Part shown: positions 8,683-17,196 of the stretch, one piece after another
Numbering within the stretch: position 1 is the stretch's first letter
How the letters are laid out: the number at the start of each line of letters is the position of its first letter
From: an uncultured bacterium
GTDB taxonomy: Bacteria; Bacteroidota; Bacteroidia; Bacteroidales; Bacteroidaceae
Length of the DNA stretch: 40,011 nt
Assembly (NCBI GenBank): GCA_905215555.1
Contig: CAJMQU010000043.1
Location: forward strand, 1 to 40,011
Direction of reading: 5' to 3'
Notes under the pieces: generated by a model
Databases searched by the model: none
The model's input: the letters and a program-made list of their open reading frames with translations, nothing else
Told to the model about the DNA's origin: nothing
Translations under genes and position numbers: made by a program

Positions 8683-9852
8683 TTACATTAAGAATCCCAG
8701 CAAGATACCGGCAGCTACCGCTGACCCGATTACACCTGCGACGTTCGGTCCCATAGCGTGCATCAGCAGGTAGTTCGTCGAATCGTATTCCAAACCTACA
8801 ACCTGAGAAATACGTGCCGAGTCGGGTACGGCAGATACACCTGCATTACCGATCAACGGGTTAATCTTATTGTCTTTCTTCAAGAAGAGGTTGAATATCT
8901 TCACGAAGATTACTCCTGAAGCTGTAGCGATAACAAAGGATGCTGCACCCAAACCGAAGATTAGAATAGAATCAAGGGTCAGGAATTCAGAAGCCTGAGT
9001 AGATGCACCTACCGTTAAACCTAAAAGGATAGTGATTGTATCAATCAGCGGACCACGGGCTGTTTCTGCCAGACGACGTGTCACACCACTTTCTTTCAAC
9101 AGGTTACCGAAGAACAGCATACCCAACAGGGGCAGACCGGACGGAACGAGGAAGCAAGTGAGCAACAAGCCGATAATCGGGAAAATCACTTTCTCGGTGT
9201 GAGAAACTACGCGCGGCGGTTTCATGCGGATCAAGCGTTCGTGCTTGTTTGTCAACAGACGCATGATAGGCGGTTGTATTACCGGTACCAGTGCCATATA
9301 GGAATAGGCTGATACCGCAATTGCACCCATCAGGTTAGGAGCCAGCTTGGATGAAAGGAAGATGGCCGTCGGACCGTCTGCACCGCCAATAATACCGATT
9401 GCACCGGCTTGCATGGGGTCGAAACCCAGTTCCAAAGCGATCATGTAAGCACCGAAGATACCGAATTGGGCAGCAGCACCGATCAGCATTAACTTGGGAT
9501 TGGAGATCAGAGCCGAGAAGTCGGTCATGGCACCAATGCCCAGGAAGATGAGCGGCGGATACCATCCGGACGTTACTCCCTGATACAGGATGTTGAGTAC
9601 AGAACCTTCTTCATAGATGCCGACTTTCAGTCCGGCGTCCATGTTGAAAGGAATATTACCGATCAGCATACCGAAACCGATAGGAATCAGCAGCATCGGC
9701 TCAAATTCCTTGGCTACTGCCAAGTATATGAAGAACAAACCCACCAGGATCATTACGACGTGTCCCGCCGTTGCATTGGCAAAACCCGTGTATGTCCAGA
9801 AGTCGGCAAGGTTGTTTCCTAAAAATGTGATAAATTCTCCCATATTATTCAA
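8683..9852 (-). CDS. mmdB: Methylmalonyl-CoA/oxaloacetate decarboxylase beta subunit (Na+ pump)
   Basis: A 389-residue integral membrane protein of the OadB/MmdB/GcdB family. It decarboxylates carboxybiotin and couples this to export of Na+. The diagnostic segment GIIGGADGPTAIFLSSKLAPN (about residues 152-172) carries the conserved Asp of the ion path. A second conserved motif near the C-terminus is NAGVSAVPDSARISQ (about 338-352). About nine hydrophobic segments are visible. The gene overlaps the biotin-carrier gene by 8 bp and is last in the operon. With the CoA transferase subunit and methylmalonyl-CoA epimerase upstream, the natural substrate is (S)-methylmalonyl-CoA, giving propionyl-CoA. 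Confidence 0.93.
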   Translation of the reverse strand: MNNMGEFITFLGNNLADFWTYTGFANATAGHVVMILVGLFFIYLAVAKEFEPMLLIPIGFGMLIGNIPFNMDAGLKVGIYEEGSVLNILYQGVTSGWYPPLIFLGIGAMTDFSALISNPKLMLIGAAAQFGIFGAYMIALELGFDPMQAGAIGIIGGADGPTAIFLSSKLAPNLMGAIAVSAYSYMALVPVIQPPIMRLLTNKHERLIRMKPPRVVSHTEKVIFPIIGLLLTCFLVPSGLPLLGMLFFGNLLKESGVTRRLAETARGPLIDTITILLGLTVGASTQASEFLTLDSILIFGLGAASFVIATASGVIFVKIFNLFLKKDNKINPLIGNAGVSAVPDSARISQVVGLEYDSTNYLLMHAMGPNVAGVIGSAVAAGILLGFLM

Positions 9853-10270
9853 TAATTACAAGGTCATTACCTTCGAGAACGGAGTCTCCTTTACTTACGT
9901 TGATCGCAGTTACTGTACCGTCTTTGTCGGCATTGATATTGTTTTCCATCTTCATGGCTTCGAGGATGATGATGGTCTGGCCTCTCTTCACTGCATCACC
10001 CACTTTGACTTTGATGTCGAGGATAACGCCCGGAAGCGGTGATTTCACACCTGATTTACCTGTGGAAGGAGCGGCCGGTTTCACAACCGGAGTAGGCGCG
10101 GGAGCCGGAGACGTGGGGCGTACTACCGGTTTCACAACCACTTTGGGGGCTTTTTCCATTTCTACCTTATAGGGAGTACCGTTCACTTCAACGTGAGCGA
10201 TGTTTTCGTCAATATCTCCAATGGTAACCTTGTATGTGTTACCGTTGATTTTATATTTATATTCTTTCAT
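9845..10270 (-). CDS. mmdC: Biotin carboxyl carrier subunit of methylmalonyl-CoA decarboxylase
   Basis: A 141-residue carrier protein. Residues 1-40 form a small beta domain. Residues 42-70 are a Pro/Ala/Val-rich flexible linker (PTSPAPAPTPVVKPAAP). Residues 74-141 are a biotinyl domain with the signature EAMKMEN, whose Lys107 should carry biotin. The carrier shuttles CO2 from the carboxyltransferase to the membrane beta subunit. It lies 22 bp downstream of the gamma-like gene, and its stop overlaps the beta-subunit start. There is no biotin carboxylase gene beside it, which fits a decarboxylase rather than an ATP-dependent carboxylase. Confidence 0.95.
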   Translation of the reverse strand: MKEYKYKINGNTYKVTIGDIDENIAHVEVNGTPYKVEMEKAPKVVVKPVVRPTSPAPAPTPVVKPAAPSTGKSGVKSPLPGVILDIKVKVGDAVKRGQTIIILEAMKMENNINADKDGTVTAINVSKGDSVLEGNDLVIIE

Positions 10271-10292
10271 CGTTTTATCAATTTATAGGTGA

Positions 10293-11225
10293 TTACTTTT
10301 TCAGGGGATTCTCACGCAATGTGTAAATCTTCGAACTCCATGGTGAGTAGCTGCGTTTTACGCGAGTGATGGTAAGCACTGTGTCTTCCACATCGTGCAC
10401 ATCGCTCTGCATTTCGTGCATAGCCATGGCGATGGCGGCAAACACTTCGCCCGGAGCTTCACCCAATTTCTTTTCTTTCGCTTCCTGTTTGTCTGTGATA
10501 CCTTTGGCCTTCATGGCATTGCGCTTGCTGAGGCTTACAGAGGCTTTGCCTACAATTTTGAAAGCTATGAAAAGTAAAAGCAAACCGCAGAACACAACAC
10601 TCATAGCCGAGATGGACATACCGATACCGACACTGTCATGCGCTTCAAACTTTTCCATTTTGGCATTACGGTCAATGGTCTGGTTGTTGGTGCTCGGAGT
10701 GACGTATTTATCACTCGTTCTGCCTTTCACTTCCCATTGGTTGGCAGCATCACTGATGCGGGCATAAGACTCATTAGCGTTTAGCGTGCCGGCGGGAATC
10801 ACAATCTGATCGAGCAATTTCTTGCCGGAATCATACAAGCCGATCCAGTTGGCGTTGTTGGCATCCAGTTTGAAATTGGTGTGGAAAGTACCGCGGTTGG
10901 GTTCACCGTCCGCCCAGAACAATGAATGCTGGCGAGGTTTAATCTGAGTCAGCACATCACCTTTCGGGATGAAATAGGTAGCTGTGTCACCCGGTTGGCT
11001 GCTGGACTTCAAATAGCAACCCGCGAGATCGGCACTACCGAATGATTTATTGAATATTTCAATCCATGCGCTGTGTACACCGTAGTCATCCTGAAAGTTG
11101 CTTTCATTGGTAATCAGCACTTCATTCAGCAGCAGTTTGTTAGTGTCTCTCTTTTCTCCACAGGAAGAACACACACCTAACGCCAGCAGCAAGGAAAAGA
11201 ATATTCCGATTTTTGTTTTGTTCAT
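10293..11225 (-). CDS. Lamin-tail-domain lipoprotein fused to an OadG-like gamma subunit
   Basis: A 310-residue protein. A signal peptide with Cys residues in LGVCSSCGEK (about 17-26) suggests a lipoprotein. Residues about 32-150 look like a lamin tail domain (LLLNEVLITNES, SAWIEIFNKS, DLAGCYLKSSSQPGD). One transmembrane helix follows (about 203-225, ISAMSVVFCGLLLLFIAFKIV), then a charged cytoplasmic part of about 85 residues. OadG/MmdD subunits are normally short single-helix anchors of about 80-100 residues that join the carboxyltransferase to the membrane pump, and the C-terminal half fills that role by position. The extra domain would lie outside the inner membrane and its role is unknown. 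It sits between the carboxyltransferase and biotin-carrier genes in the same operon. Confidence 0.78.
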   Translation of the reverse strand: MNKTKIGIFFSLLLALGVCSSCGEKRDTNKLLLNEVLITNESNFQDDYGVHSAWIEIFNKSFGSADLAGCYLKSSSQPGDTATYFIPKGDVLTQIKPRQHSLFWADGEPNRGTFHTNFKLDANNANWIGLYDSGKKLLDQIVIPAGTLNANESYARISDAANQWEVKGRTSDKYVTPSTNNQTIDRNAKMEKFEAHDSVGIGMSISAMSVVFCGLLLLFIAFKIVGKASVSLSKRNAMKAKGITDKQEAKEKKLGEAPGEVFAAIAMAMHEMQSDVHDVEDTVLTITRVKRSYSPWSSKIYTLRENPLKK

Positions 11226-11318
11226 ATCACTTGATTTTTTTGAGTTGACAAGGGAACAAGGTAACGAGTTGGCAAGGAAACCTTGTAGCTAGTGTCCTGT
11301 GACCTTGTCTCCTGAGTT

Positions 11319-12872
11319 TTACAAAGGAATATTACCATGCTTCTTAGCCGGGTTAGTCAATTTCTTAGTCTGCAACTGTTGCAAGGCACGGATTATGCGG
11401 AAACGCGTGTTACGCGGTTCGATAACGTCGTCGATATAACCATACTTCGCTGCATTATAAGGATTGGCAAACAGCTTCGTGTATTCAGCTTCTTTTTCTG
11501 CCAGGAACTGAGCAGGGTTTTCCTGTTCTTTGGCTTCGCGGGCATACAGTACTTCAACAGCACCGGCACCACCCATAACGGCGATTTCAGCAGTAGGCCA
11601 TGCGTAGTTCATGTCACCGCGGAGTTGCTTACAACTCATCACGATGTGCGAACCACCGTACGACTTACGCAGTGTGACTGTCACCTTAGGTACAGTAGCT
11701 TCACCGTAAGCATACAGCAACTTGGCACCGTGCAGGATTACACCGTTGTATTCCTGGCCTGTTCCCGGAAGGAATCCCGGAACGTCTACCAATGAAACGA
11801 TAGGAATGTTGAAAGCGTCGCAGAAACGAACGAAACGGCCACCCTTACGAGATGCATTGCTGTCGAGCACACCTGCCAGATACTTCGGCTGGTTGGCAAC
11901 GATACCTACGGACTGTCCGTTGAAACGTGCGAAACCGATAATGATATTCTTTGAATAGTCTTTTTGAACTTCGAGGAACTCACCGTTGTCTACGATGGCG
12001 GCGATAACTTCGTACATATCGTAAGGCTTGTTCGGGCTGTCGGGGATGATTTCGTTCAGAGAATCTTCCAGACGGTCGATCGGATCGGTGCAATCCACGT
12101 AGGGAGCTTCTTCCAGATTGTTTTGAGGAATGTAGCTCAACAATTTGCGGAGCAGAGCCAGACCTTCTTCTTCAGTCTTGGCAGTGAAGTGAGTAACACC
12201 TGATTTGGTAGAGTGAACGCTTGCTCCTCCCAGGTTTTCCTGGCTCACGTCTTCACCGGTCACGGTCTTGACAACCTTCGGACCTGTAAGGAACATATAA
12301 GACGTGCCTTCCATCATCAGCGTGAAGTCAGTCAGTGCAGGCGAGTAAACAGCACCACCGGCACAAGGACCGAAGATACCGGAAATCTGAGGAATAACAC
12401 CTGATGCAAGGATATTGCGCTGGAAAATTTCAGCATAACCTGCCAATGCGTTGATGCCTTCCTGGATACGTGCACCACCCGAGTCGTTGATACCGATACA
12501 GGGAGCACCCATCTTCATGGCCTGGTCCATAATCTTACAGATTTTCAGTGACATCGTTTCAGACAGTGAACCTGCGGAAACTGTGAAATCCTGTGCAAAG
12601 ATATAAACCAAACGACCTTCGATAGTACCGCAACCGGTTACTACACCGTCACCGGGATAGTGTTTCTTTTCCATGCCGAAGTTTGTACATCTGTGCTCAA
12701 CGAACATGTCCATTTCTTCGAAACTGCCTTCGTCGAGCAGCATAGCTATGCGCTCACGAGCTGTATATTTACCTTTCTCATGCTGTTTGGCAATCGCTTT
12801 TTCACCACCACCCATGCGTGCAGCCGCGCGGCGATCTATAAGCTCTTTAATCTTTTCAAGTTGATTACTCAT
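11319..12872 (-). CDS. mmdA: Methylmalonyl-CoA decarboxylase carboxyltransferase (alpha) subunit
   Basis: A 517-residue biotin-dependent carboxyltransferase of the PccB/MmdA family, which moves the carboxyl group from methylmalonyl-CoA to biotin. It has the two crotonase-fold halves. The N-terminal half carries GIGINDSGGARIQEGI-like residues (GINDSGGARIQEG, about 123-135) and the oxyanion motif GPCAGGAVYSPAL (about 166-178). The C-terminal half carries VPGFLPGTGQEYNGVI (about 367-382) and YGGSHIVMSCKQL. Length fits the family (about 510-520). It lies 102 bp downstream of the epimerase gene and 93 bp upstream of the gamma-like gene. The neighbouring OadB and the absence of a biotin carboxylase favour the decarboxylase over propionyl-CoA carboxylase. 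Confidence 0.94.
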   Translation of the reverse strand: MSNQLEKIKELIDRRAAARMGGGEKAIAKQHEKGKYTARERIAMLLDEGSFEEMDMFVEHRCTNFGMEKKHYPGDGVVTGCGTIEGRLVYIFAQDFTVSAGSLSETMSLKICKIMDQAMKMGAPCIGINDSGGARIQEGINALAGYAEIFQRNILASGVIPQISGIFGPCAGGAVYSPALTDFTLMMEGTSYMFLTGPKVVKTVTGEDVSQENLGGASVHSTKSGVTHFTAKTEEEGLALLRKLLSYIPQNNLEEAPYVDCTDPIDRLEDSLNEIIPDSPNKPYDMYEVIAAIVDNGEFLEVQKDYSKNIIIGFARFNGQSVGIVANQPKYLAGVLDSNASRKGGRFVRFCDAFNIPIVSLVDVPGFLPGTGQEYNGVILHGAKLLYAYGEATVPKVTVTLRKSYGGSHIVMSCKQLRGDMNYAWPTAEIAVMGGAGAVEVLYAREAKEQENPAQFLAEKEAEYTKLFANPYNAAKYGYIDDVIEPRNTRFRIIRALQQLQTKKLTNPAKKHGNIPL

Positions 12873-12974
12873 TTTATTAAATATAATGGGTTAATACTAT
12901 TTTATGAATTACGAACTATGAATTACAAATTTACCCGAGACAGAGTCGTCCTTGTTTTGCAATTCATAATTAAT

Positions 12975-13382
12975 TTACGGCTTTTCGCAAAGCTCTGTCA
13001 ATACACCCAAAGTCGATTTCGGATGCAAGAAGGCAATATTCAGCCCTTCGGCACCTTTGCGGGGAGCTTTGTCAATCAAGCGAACGCCTGCGGCTTCTAC
13101 TTCAGCCAATGCGTTTGCCACACCGTCCTCGATAGCAAATGCTACGTGATGAACGCCTGCGCCTTTGTTCTCAATGAATTTGGCGATAGTACTTTCAGGA
13201 GAGGTCGGTTCGAGAAGTTCGATTTTAGTGTCACCAACTTTCAGGAAAGCGGTTTTTACTTTCTGATCTTCTACAGTTTCGATGTTGTAGCATTTCAGAC
13301 CTAATACATTCTCGTAATACGGCAGGGCTTCTTCGATGCTTTTGACAGCAATGCCCAGATGCTCAATGTGTGAAATCTTCAT
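12975..13382 (-). CDS. mce: Methylmalonyl-CoA epimerase
   Basis: A 135-residue protein of the glyoxalase/VOC fold with two beta-alpha-beta-beta-beta units. The first begins HIEHLGIAVKSIEEALPYY, with a metal-ligand His at residue 8. The second has GVHHVAFAIED (about 77-86). The C-terminal LTELCE supplies the ligand Glu. It interconverts (R)- and (S)-methylmalonyl-CoA between methylmalonyl-CoA mutase and the decarboxylase in succinate-to-propionate fermentation. It is the first gene of the operon, followed by the carboxyltransferase. No clear TAnnTTTG promoter was found in the 144 bp upstream. Confidence 0.95.
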   Translation of the reverse strand: MKISHIEHLGIAVKSIEEALPYYENVLGLKCYNIETVEDQKVKTAFLKVGDTKIELLEPTSPESTIAKFIENKGAGVHHVAFAIEDGVANALAEVEAAGVRLIDKAPRKGAEGLNIAFLHPKSTLGVLTELCEKP

Positions 13383-13526
13383 AACTATATTTATTAATGT
13401 TGGTATAATGTCTTAATTAAAGGCATAAAACACCACAAAGAAAGAGATTTCTTCCTTAATAGAGAAATTTTTCGTCAATTAATTATTGGATAATCGAACT
13501 TTAGAAAGTTTTTTTTAGACTTCTGT

Positions 13527-15938
13527 TCAGAAGTCGAGCAGCAAGCGGACGTTAATTTGACGAGATGTCAGGTAATTGGGTACGGCAAACTGGTTATTAC
13601 GGGTGTCTGTTACCCAATAATAAGAGTTGACGTTGCTGATATTTAGCAAATTGAAAATATCGATGCCCAGCCAAAGGCTGCGGATGCCGCGTGGGGTTTC
13701 CCGTCCGTTGCGGTCGATAAGGCAGCGTGACATGCCTATATCCACACGTCGGTAGGGTGAAGTGCGGAATACGGCGGCCTCGCGTCCGCTATGCGGAGGA
13801 CCGAAGGGAAGACCTCCGGCAAGTGTACCTTTCAGGTTCATTTTCCACTTGCGGTTGCCCGGAAAATAGTCGGTAAAATAGAGTGAGAGACGGTAGCGCT
13901 GGTCGGTGGGGCGGGGGAGCCATTGTCCGTTTATTTTCTCTTCGGTCTTCATTAGGGAGAAGCTCAGCCATGAGTCTGTTCCGGGAACGAATTCGCCGAA
14001 CAACTTCATGTCGATGCCTGTGGCATAACCTTTGGAGAGATTGCAGCCGTAATAGCTGATTCGCACGTTGTCTATATTATAAGGGATGAGATTGCTTAAT
14101 GCTTTATAATATACTTCCATTGAAAAGCGGAACGGGCGGTTCATGGCGCGGAAGTTATAGTCGCCGCCTGCCACGAAGTGCAGGGAACGTTGCGAGCGGA
14201 TATCGCGGTTCAGCGACACGGTGGCTATTCCGCCTACCTGTGTGGTGTCGCGGAACTCTTTATAGAATGGCGCCTGGTAATAAACGCCTGCCGCTACTCT
14301 CAGGGTGAAGTTCTCGTTGAATGACGGGATGAGTGCCAGCGAGGCACGGGGGCTGAAAATGAACTCTTTGTTCCAGTCCCAGTAACTGCCGCGTACACCG
14401 GCCGTCAGGGTGAAAAGTCCGGCGGTGGAGCGAAAGCGGTAAGTGTCCTGCAAATAGAAACTGTACCTCTTGCTGTCCGTTTCGTTGCGGGAACGGAGGG
14501 TGTAGAAGAGTTCGGGGCCTTCGGGTGTCTGGGGGATGGAATATCCGGCGGAGTCACGCATTTCCCATTCGCGCATCCGGTCTTTGATGCGTTCCCGTTT
14601 GAACTCTGCACCCCATTGCAGAGAGTGTCTTCTCAGCCGATGGCGTCCGGTGAGTGAGTAGCTTTGCACGTCTGCGGTGAGGTAGTTACGGGCATGCTCC
14701 ATATAGGTGCCCACACCGATGGTTTCGGACGTTTCCTCTTCGTCGTTTGTTCCGTCTATCCGGGTTCCGCCATCCAGGGCGTTCAACCAATATTGTCCGG
14801 TGATGTCATACGTTTCCTGTTCTTTGGTGTGGAAAGCGGAGACTTGCAGGGTGATACTGTTCTGCTCATTCGGACGGTAGGAGGCATAAGCGGTGCCGAA
14901 CAGGGTTCGGAATAAATCTTTTTCCTGTCCCTCAAAAAACACCTTGAACTCCCGTACATTGCTTAGTGTTCCGAAACGGGTATAGCGGTCTTCCGGCTGA
15001 AAGTTGTAGCGATTCTCCGAGATGTTCCCGATGACACCTGCTTCCCAACGTTTCGAGGGTGTCCAGTTCAGATAAGTCTGATAGTCGATGTAACGCGGGT
15101 CATATTCTCCTTTCGTGTCCAGCGTTCCGAGCAGGTATTGATTGGTTTTGTAACGGATACCATTGGTCCAGGTCAGCTTTTTGGCGGCAATCCCTACATA
15201 AGCTGAAGCTCCCAGCAGGCTGGCTGAGGCGCTGCCTTCCAGACGTTCGGGCTTCTTGTAAGTGATGTCCAGCACGGATGACATTTTGTCGCCGTACTTC
15301 GCCTCATATCCTCCGGTGGAGAAACCGACGGACTGCACCATGTCGGGATTGATAAAACTCAATCCTTCCTGTTGTCCGGAGCGGATGAGCAGCGGACGGT
15401 ATATTTCGATGCCATTCACATATACCATGTTTTCGTCGAAGCTGCCGCCACGCACGTTGTATTGCGAGCTGAGTTCGTTGTTGCTGCTTACCCCGGCTTG
15501 GGTGGCAATCACGGATTCTATGCTTCCGCCCGAGGCGTCCGGTGCCAGGCGGTTCTGTTTGGTTTCTATCTGCTGGACGGTTCCTGTTTGCCGCCGTCGT
15601 TCCGTTACGCTTACTTCGCCCAGTTCGAAGTTTATCGGGGGCAGGGTGATGTTCAGGCTGATATTGCCTTTCGGACTTACCAGTTTCCGTTTCCGGGTCT
15701 GATATCCCAGCATGGAGAAGATGACCGTTACACTATCCCTGCTTTCAAACCTCAATGAATACCGTCCTTTCAGGTTGCTGACTGTGCCAATAGCCGTTCC
15801 CTCCAATCGTATTGTTGCCAATTCAATCGGGTTTCCGTTGTCGTCTGTGATTGTTCCGCCTATCTTTACGCTGGTTTGGGCAAAGGCAGATGCGGAGGAC
15901 ATCAGTATAATAGCTGTCAGTAACCAAAAATGCTTCAT
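13527..15938 (-). CDS. TonB-dependent outer-membrane receptor
   Basis: An 803-residue receptor. The parts in order are a signal peptide (1-20), a carboxypeptidase-regulatory-like beta domain (about 23-105, VKIGGTITDDNGNPIELATI), a plug domain (about 115-235, with VRGGSFDENMVYVNGIEIYRP) and a 22-strand barrel ending in the terminal Phe (INVRLLLDF). It lacks the SusC length (about 1000 aa) and has no SusD neighbour. It is therefore more like receptors for metal complexes, vitamins or peptides than a glycan SusC. It appears to be monocistronic. A short hairpin (13518-13535) overlaps its stop codon but is followed by A, not T, on the coding strand. Substrate is unknown. Confidence 0.9.
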   Translation of the reverse strand: MKHFWLLTAIILMSSASAFAQTSVKIGGTITDDNGNPIELATIRLEGTAIGTVSNLKGRYSLRFESRDSVTVIFSMLGYQTRKRKLVSPKGNISLNITLPPINFELGEVSVTERRRQTGTVQQIETKQNRLAPDASGGSIESVIATQAGVSSNNELSSQYNVRGGSFDENMVYVNGIEIYRPLLIRSGQQEGLSFINPDMVQSVGFSTGGYEAKYGDKMSSVLDITYKKPERLEGSASASLLGASAYVGIAAKKLTWTNGIRYKTNQYLLGTLDTKGEYDPRYIDYQTYLNWTPSKRWEAGVIGNISENRYNFQPEDRYTRFGTLSNVREFKVFFEGQEKDLFRTLFGTAYASYRPNEQNSITLQVSAFHTKEQETYDITGQYWLNALDGGTRIDGTNDEEETSETIGVGTYMEHARNYLTADVQSYSLTGRHRLRRHSLQWGAEFKRERIKDRMREWEMRDSAGYSIPQTPEGPELFYTLRSRNETDSKRYSFYLQDTYRFRSTAGLFTLTAGVRGSYWDWNKEFIFSPRASLALIPSFNENFTLRVAAGVYYQAPFYKEFRDTTQVGGIATVSLNRDIRSQRSLHFVAGGDYNFRAMNRPFRFSMEVYYKALSNLIPYNIDNVRISYYGCNLSKGYATGIDMKLFGEFVPGTDSWLSFSLMKTEEKINGQWLPRPTDQRYRLSLYFTDYFPGNRKWKMNLKGTLAGGLPFGPPHSGREAAVFRTSPYRRVDIGMSRCLIDRNGRETPRGIRSLWLGIDIFNLLNISNVNSYYWVTDTRNNQFAVPNYLTSRQINVRLLLDF

Positions 15939-16072
15939 AACTTATTCTATTAACGGAGAAACTTCCCGAAACGTATGTCTGATGGCAAAAAAGAGCTTTT
16001 AACGATGAATCTTTATTTTGGGCTGATTGATGGGTGCCGTATGTCTTACCATATCCGAAAAACAGAACAAAA

Positions 16073-16127
16073 TAGTCTTCCCTATACCCGGTCCATATCT
16101 GCTCCTCACCTTCTCCATACCTGCTCC
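16073..16127 (-). repeat. Tandem array with 11-nt period, 5' of the pantothenate kinase gene
   Basis: On the minus strand, successive 11-mers are GGAGCAGGTAT, GGAGAAGGTGA, GGAGCAGATAT, GGACCGGGTAT and the degenerate AGGGAAGACTA, exactly in register (16127 down to 16073). The conserved part is a heptamer like GGAGCAG plus a 4-nt spacer often reading RTAT. The purine-rich strand is the minus strand. Confidence 0.7.
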
Positions 16128-16265
16128 ACTGTTTTTATCATCGTATAGGAGCGAAGAAATAGCGGACTTGACGGGGAGCGGAAGAGTTCTTGACCAAAAT
16201 GTATTGTTCCTGTTTGCGCATGCAACAAAATATGTCTGAATATGCATCGGCAATGAAACAATTTA

Positions 16266-16273
16266 TACCTTTG
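16266..16273 (+). promoter_or_regulatory. -7 box of the pantothenate kinase gene
   Basis: TACCTTTG matches TAnnTTTG exactly, 23 bases before the ATG at 16297. No good TTTG was found 19-21 nt upstream, so the -33 part is weak. Confidence 0.5.
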
Positions 16274-16296
16274 TAGCCGGATACAATATTGAAATT

Positions 16297-17124
16297 ATGG
16301 GAATTGTAATTGGAATAGATGTTGGCGGAAGCACTACAAAGATTGTCGGAATAAACGGAGAACAGATACAGTCGCCGATGTTTATCACTGCGGCTGATCC
16401 GGTGACTTCTTTGTTCGGAGCTTTCGGTAAGTATATTTATGACAATGGCATTCAGCTTTCGGATGTAGAGCAGGTGATGCTGACGGGAGTGGGCAGTGCA
16501 TTTGTTGACAGTCCGTTGTACGGTTTGCCCACCGGTAAGGTGGATGAGTTTATTGCGAACGGATTGGGGGCGCGTCATGCCACGGATATTGACCGGCTGA
16601 TTGTTGTCAGTATGGGGACGGGCACTTCTTTCGTGAGAATCAACGGGGAGAAGATAGAGCATATCGGCGGAATGGCAATAGGTGGAGGTACGTTGCAGGG
16701 ACTTTCCCGCTTGCTGTTGAAGACGCATGATTTCAGGCAGATTGCAGCGATTGCCGAGAAAGGTGATGTTGCCCATGTGAATTTGCAGATCGGGGATATT
16801 TGTAATCGCCCTTTGCCCGACCTTCCGGTGCATGCCACTGCTTCTTTGTTTGGAAAAGCGGATAGTAATGCTTCGCAAGAGGACATTGCAAAAGGGATTA
16901 TTCATATGGTGCTGCAGACGATAGGTGGCGCAGCGGTACTGTCTGCACTGAATAGTCCTATCAAGGATTTCGTATTGATTGGTAATCTGACCAAATTCCC
17001 GCAATGTCATGAAGTCTTTCCGAATATGGAAAAGATATACGGGGTGCGTTTCCATATTCCACAGTATGCGGAGTATAGGACGGCGATAGGGGCGGCGCTG
17101 GCGTATATCAGGAAGAATACTTGA
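16297..17124 (+). CDS. coaW: Type II pantothenate kinase
   Basis: A 275-residue kinase of the eukaryote-like type II PanK family (actin-like ATPase fold). It phosphorylates pantothenate in the first step of coenzyme A synthesis. The N-terminal phosphate loop is GIDVGGSTTKIV (about 6-17). The family motif VVSMGTGTSF (about 108-117) and the glycine-rich GGMAIGGGTLQGLSRLL (about 128-144) follow. AVLSALNSPIKDFVLIGNL and YRTAIGAALAYI near the end complete the fold. Length fits the bacterial members (about 260-280). The gene stands alone between two 11-nt-period repeat arrays and is convergent with the ROK regulator. It has its own TACCTTTG promoter element. Confidence 0.9.
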   Translation: MGIVIGIDVGGSTTKIVGINGEQIQSPMFITAADPVTSLFGAFGKYIYDNGIQLSDVEQVMLTGVGSAFVDSPLYGLPTGKVDEFIANGLGARHATDIDRLIVVSMGTGTSFVRINGEKIEHIGGMAIGGGTLQGLSRLLLKTHDFRQIAAIAEKGDVAHVNLQIGDICNRPLPDLPVHATASLFGKADSNASQEDIAKGIIHMVLQTIGGAAVLSALNSPIKDFVLIGNLTKFPQCHEVFPNMEKIYGVRFHIPQYAEYRTAIGAALAYIRKNT

Positions 17125-17141
17125 TTATCCGGGGTGGTTCG

Positions 17142-17192
17142 TCTCCGTAGGGTTTCCGTGTCATCTCCGTAATAAGTCCGTATCACCTCCGT
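17142..17192 (+). repeat. Tandem array with 11-nt period, 3' of the pantothenate kinase gene
   Basis: Five heptamers (TCTCCGT, TTTCCGT, TCTCCGT, AGTCCGT, CCTCCGT) start at 17142, 17153, 17164, 17175 and 17186, exactly 11 nt apart with variable 4-nt spacers. The array fills most of the 72-bp gap between the convergent stops of the kinase and the ROK regulator. Confidence 0.8.
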
Positions 17193-17196
17193 TTTA

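Larger units (their letters stand above)
15939..16296. other. Divergent intergenic region, 358 bp
   Basis: Non-coding region between the TonB receptor and pantothenate kinase genes. It holds an 11-nt-period tandem array (16073-16127) and a TAnnTTTG box in front of the kinase gene. I saw no RNA gene or plausible small ORF in the rest. Confidence 0.6.

Noticed and set aside
12904..12926. ATGAATTAC direct repeat between mmdA and mce
   Set aside because: Only two copies at 14 nt in an AT-rich gap. It looks like ordinary Bacteroides spacer sequence.
12660..13304. A 214-residue plus-strand frame across the carboxyltransferase and epimerase genes
   Set aside because: It spans two well-supported minus-strand genes and the gap between them, and its Phe/Cys-rich translation matches no family I know.
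13518..13535. Terminator of the TonB receptor gene
   Set aside because: The 7-bp hairpin overlaps the stop codon and is followed by A rather than T on the coding strand.
16138..17055. A 305-residue open frame on the minus strand opposite the pantothenate kinase gene
   Set aside because: It is antisense to a clear type II PanK, has low-complexity His/Arg/Asn-rich translation and no family motif.
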